This document shows, one piece after another, positions 61,309-61,942 of a stretch of DNA of 61,942 bases. Each line of letters opens with the position of its first letter. Positions within the stretch are counted from its first letter, which is position 1. Below the pieces are notes generated by a model. That model searched no databases, had not been told where the DNA came from, and saw only the letters and a list, made by a program, of their open reading frames with translations. Origin of the DNA: Bacillota bacterium (lineage in GTDB: Bacteria; Bacillota; Clostridia; Peptostreptococcales; Anaerovoracaceae); assembly GCA_016293805.1 (NCBI GenBank), contig JAEDDI010000003.1, positions 1-61,942 of the forward strand, read 5' to 3'. Position numbers and translations under genes: made by a program.

Positions 61309-61942
61309 ATGCTTAAGGTCACAAATCTGACAAAAAAATACAGCAGCAATCTGGCTGTCGATAATCTGTCGATGACACTGGAACCGGGAAGGGTATATGG
61401 ATTTCTGGGACCCAACGGTGCGGGAAAGTCGACAACTCTTAATATGATTACAGGCTGCCTGGGACCCACATCCGGAACCGTTGAGATAAACGGTCACGAT
61501 ATTTCCCGTGAGCCGCGTGCTGCGAAATCGTATATAGGATATCTTCCTGAATTTCCGCCGCTTTATGAAGAGATGACAGTTGGTGAGTACCTTGAATTTG
61601 TCTATGACCTTAAGGGCCTGGGAAACAGTATACGTGACAAAAAAGAATACGAGATGCACAGAAGGGAAACCGTAGCTGATGCGGTTTCCATGTGCAGACT
61701 TGAATCGGTTGAGAACAGACTTATACGTAATCTGTCCAAGGGCTTCAAGCAGAGAACAGGTGTAGCGCAGGCTGTTATCGGAAAACCGGAGATAATTATT
61801 CTGGATGAACCGACAGTGGGACTTGACCCTGCACAGCTGAAGGATATAAGAGGGCTTATCAGGAGACTTGGAAGAGAGCATACAGTCATATTCAGTTCCC
61901 ATATTCTTTCGGAAGTCAGTGCTGTATGCGATTACGTGTATA
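61309..61942 (+). CDS. ABC transporter ATP-binding protein, partial at window end
   Basis: 211 codons are visible and the frame runs off the window. Walker A is GPNGAGKST (about 35-43), the signature is LSKGFKQR, and Walker B is IIILDEPTVGLDP, with the H-loop in FSSHILSE. MLKVTNLTKKYSSNLAVDNL is typical of ABC-2/gliding- or Nos-type exporter ATPases. RBS GGAGG lies 6 nt upstream. The permease is presumably downstream, outside the window. Confidence 0.92.
   Translation, partial: MLKVTNLTKKYSSNLAVDNLSMTLEPGRVYGFLGPNGAGKSTTLNMITGCLGPTSGTVEINGHDISREPRAAKSYIGYLPEFPPLYEEMTVGEYLEFVYDLKGLGNSIRDKKEYEMHRRETVADAVSMCRLESVENRLIRNLSKGFKQRTGVAQAVIGKPEIIILDEPTVGLDPAQLKDIRGLIRRLGREHTVIFSSHILSEVSAVCDYVY

Overview
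This 62-kb window looks like chromosomal core DNA from a low-to-mid GC anaerobic Bacillota, most likely class Clostridia. Three things point there: an FMN-riboswitch rib operon and a glycine riboswitch, an MreBCD/PBP2/RodA wall-elongation set beside RNase Y, and an IorAB-aminotransferase set for ferredoxin-linked amino-acid fermentation. A Bce-type peptide-sensing module and a KTGD-type sorting signal fit the same group. The family is an inference; Anaerovoracaceae (Family XIII) would fit, but nothing seen proves it.

Layout. 1-315: 3' remnant of a serine recombinase. 316-6029: NhaC-type antiporter, tRNA-Ala, a lipoprotein with FKBP/trigger-factor features, a glycine riboswitch controlling an AGCS symporter, and a DUF1015 protein. 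6236-16532: nrdR-cmk, then radC-mreBCD-mrdA-MinD-like-sseB-like (+), converging on rodA-gph (-). 16767-20687: rny, cysteine desulfurase and thiI. 20821-31413: an envelope and stress block holding an exported bactofilin-like protein, a small membrane protein, an ABC-2 exporter, a Bce-type two-component system, a Bce-type ABC transporter and an M28 peptidase lipoprotein. 31594-34579: split LysO exporter plus a MoxR/VWA pair. 34741-37043: lexA with an SOS box, a 5'-truncated PreA-like gene, and ferritin. 37085-42122: FMN riboswitch and ribD-ribE-ribBA-ribH followed by an unusual HAD phosphatase-methyltransferase fusion. 42316-46580: a sodium:solute symporter and a DUF3311-like small protein, both on the minus strand, with a histidine kinase/response regulator pair on the plus strand between them. 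46718-50247: iorA-iorB-aminotransferase. 50319-52504: hypothetical membrane protein-NfeD-SPFH operon.

52377-59257 is the clearest accessory segment. A 205-bp direct repeat of the SPFH gene's 3' end and terminator (2 mismatches by eye) flanks about 6.5 kb of foreign DNA. That DNA holds two fused transposase remnants and one roughly 1,835-residue repetitive surface protein. After it the core resumes with a DeoR-type regulator, gap, and the start of another ABC transporter at the window edge.

Observations most worth following up are the HAD-methyltransferase fusion closing the riboflavin operon, the 205-bp repeat-bounded adhesin island, the near-identical promoter blocks of the Bce module beside a bactofilin-like ABC operon, and the palindrome whose loop is exactly the -35 box of iorA. 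All calls come from reading the sequence. No database search, folding program or alignment software was run.
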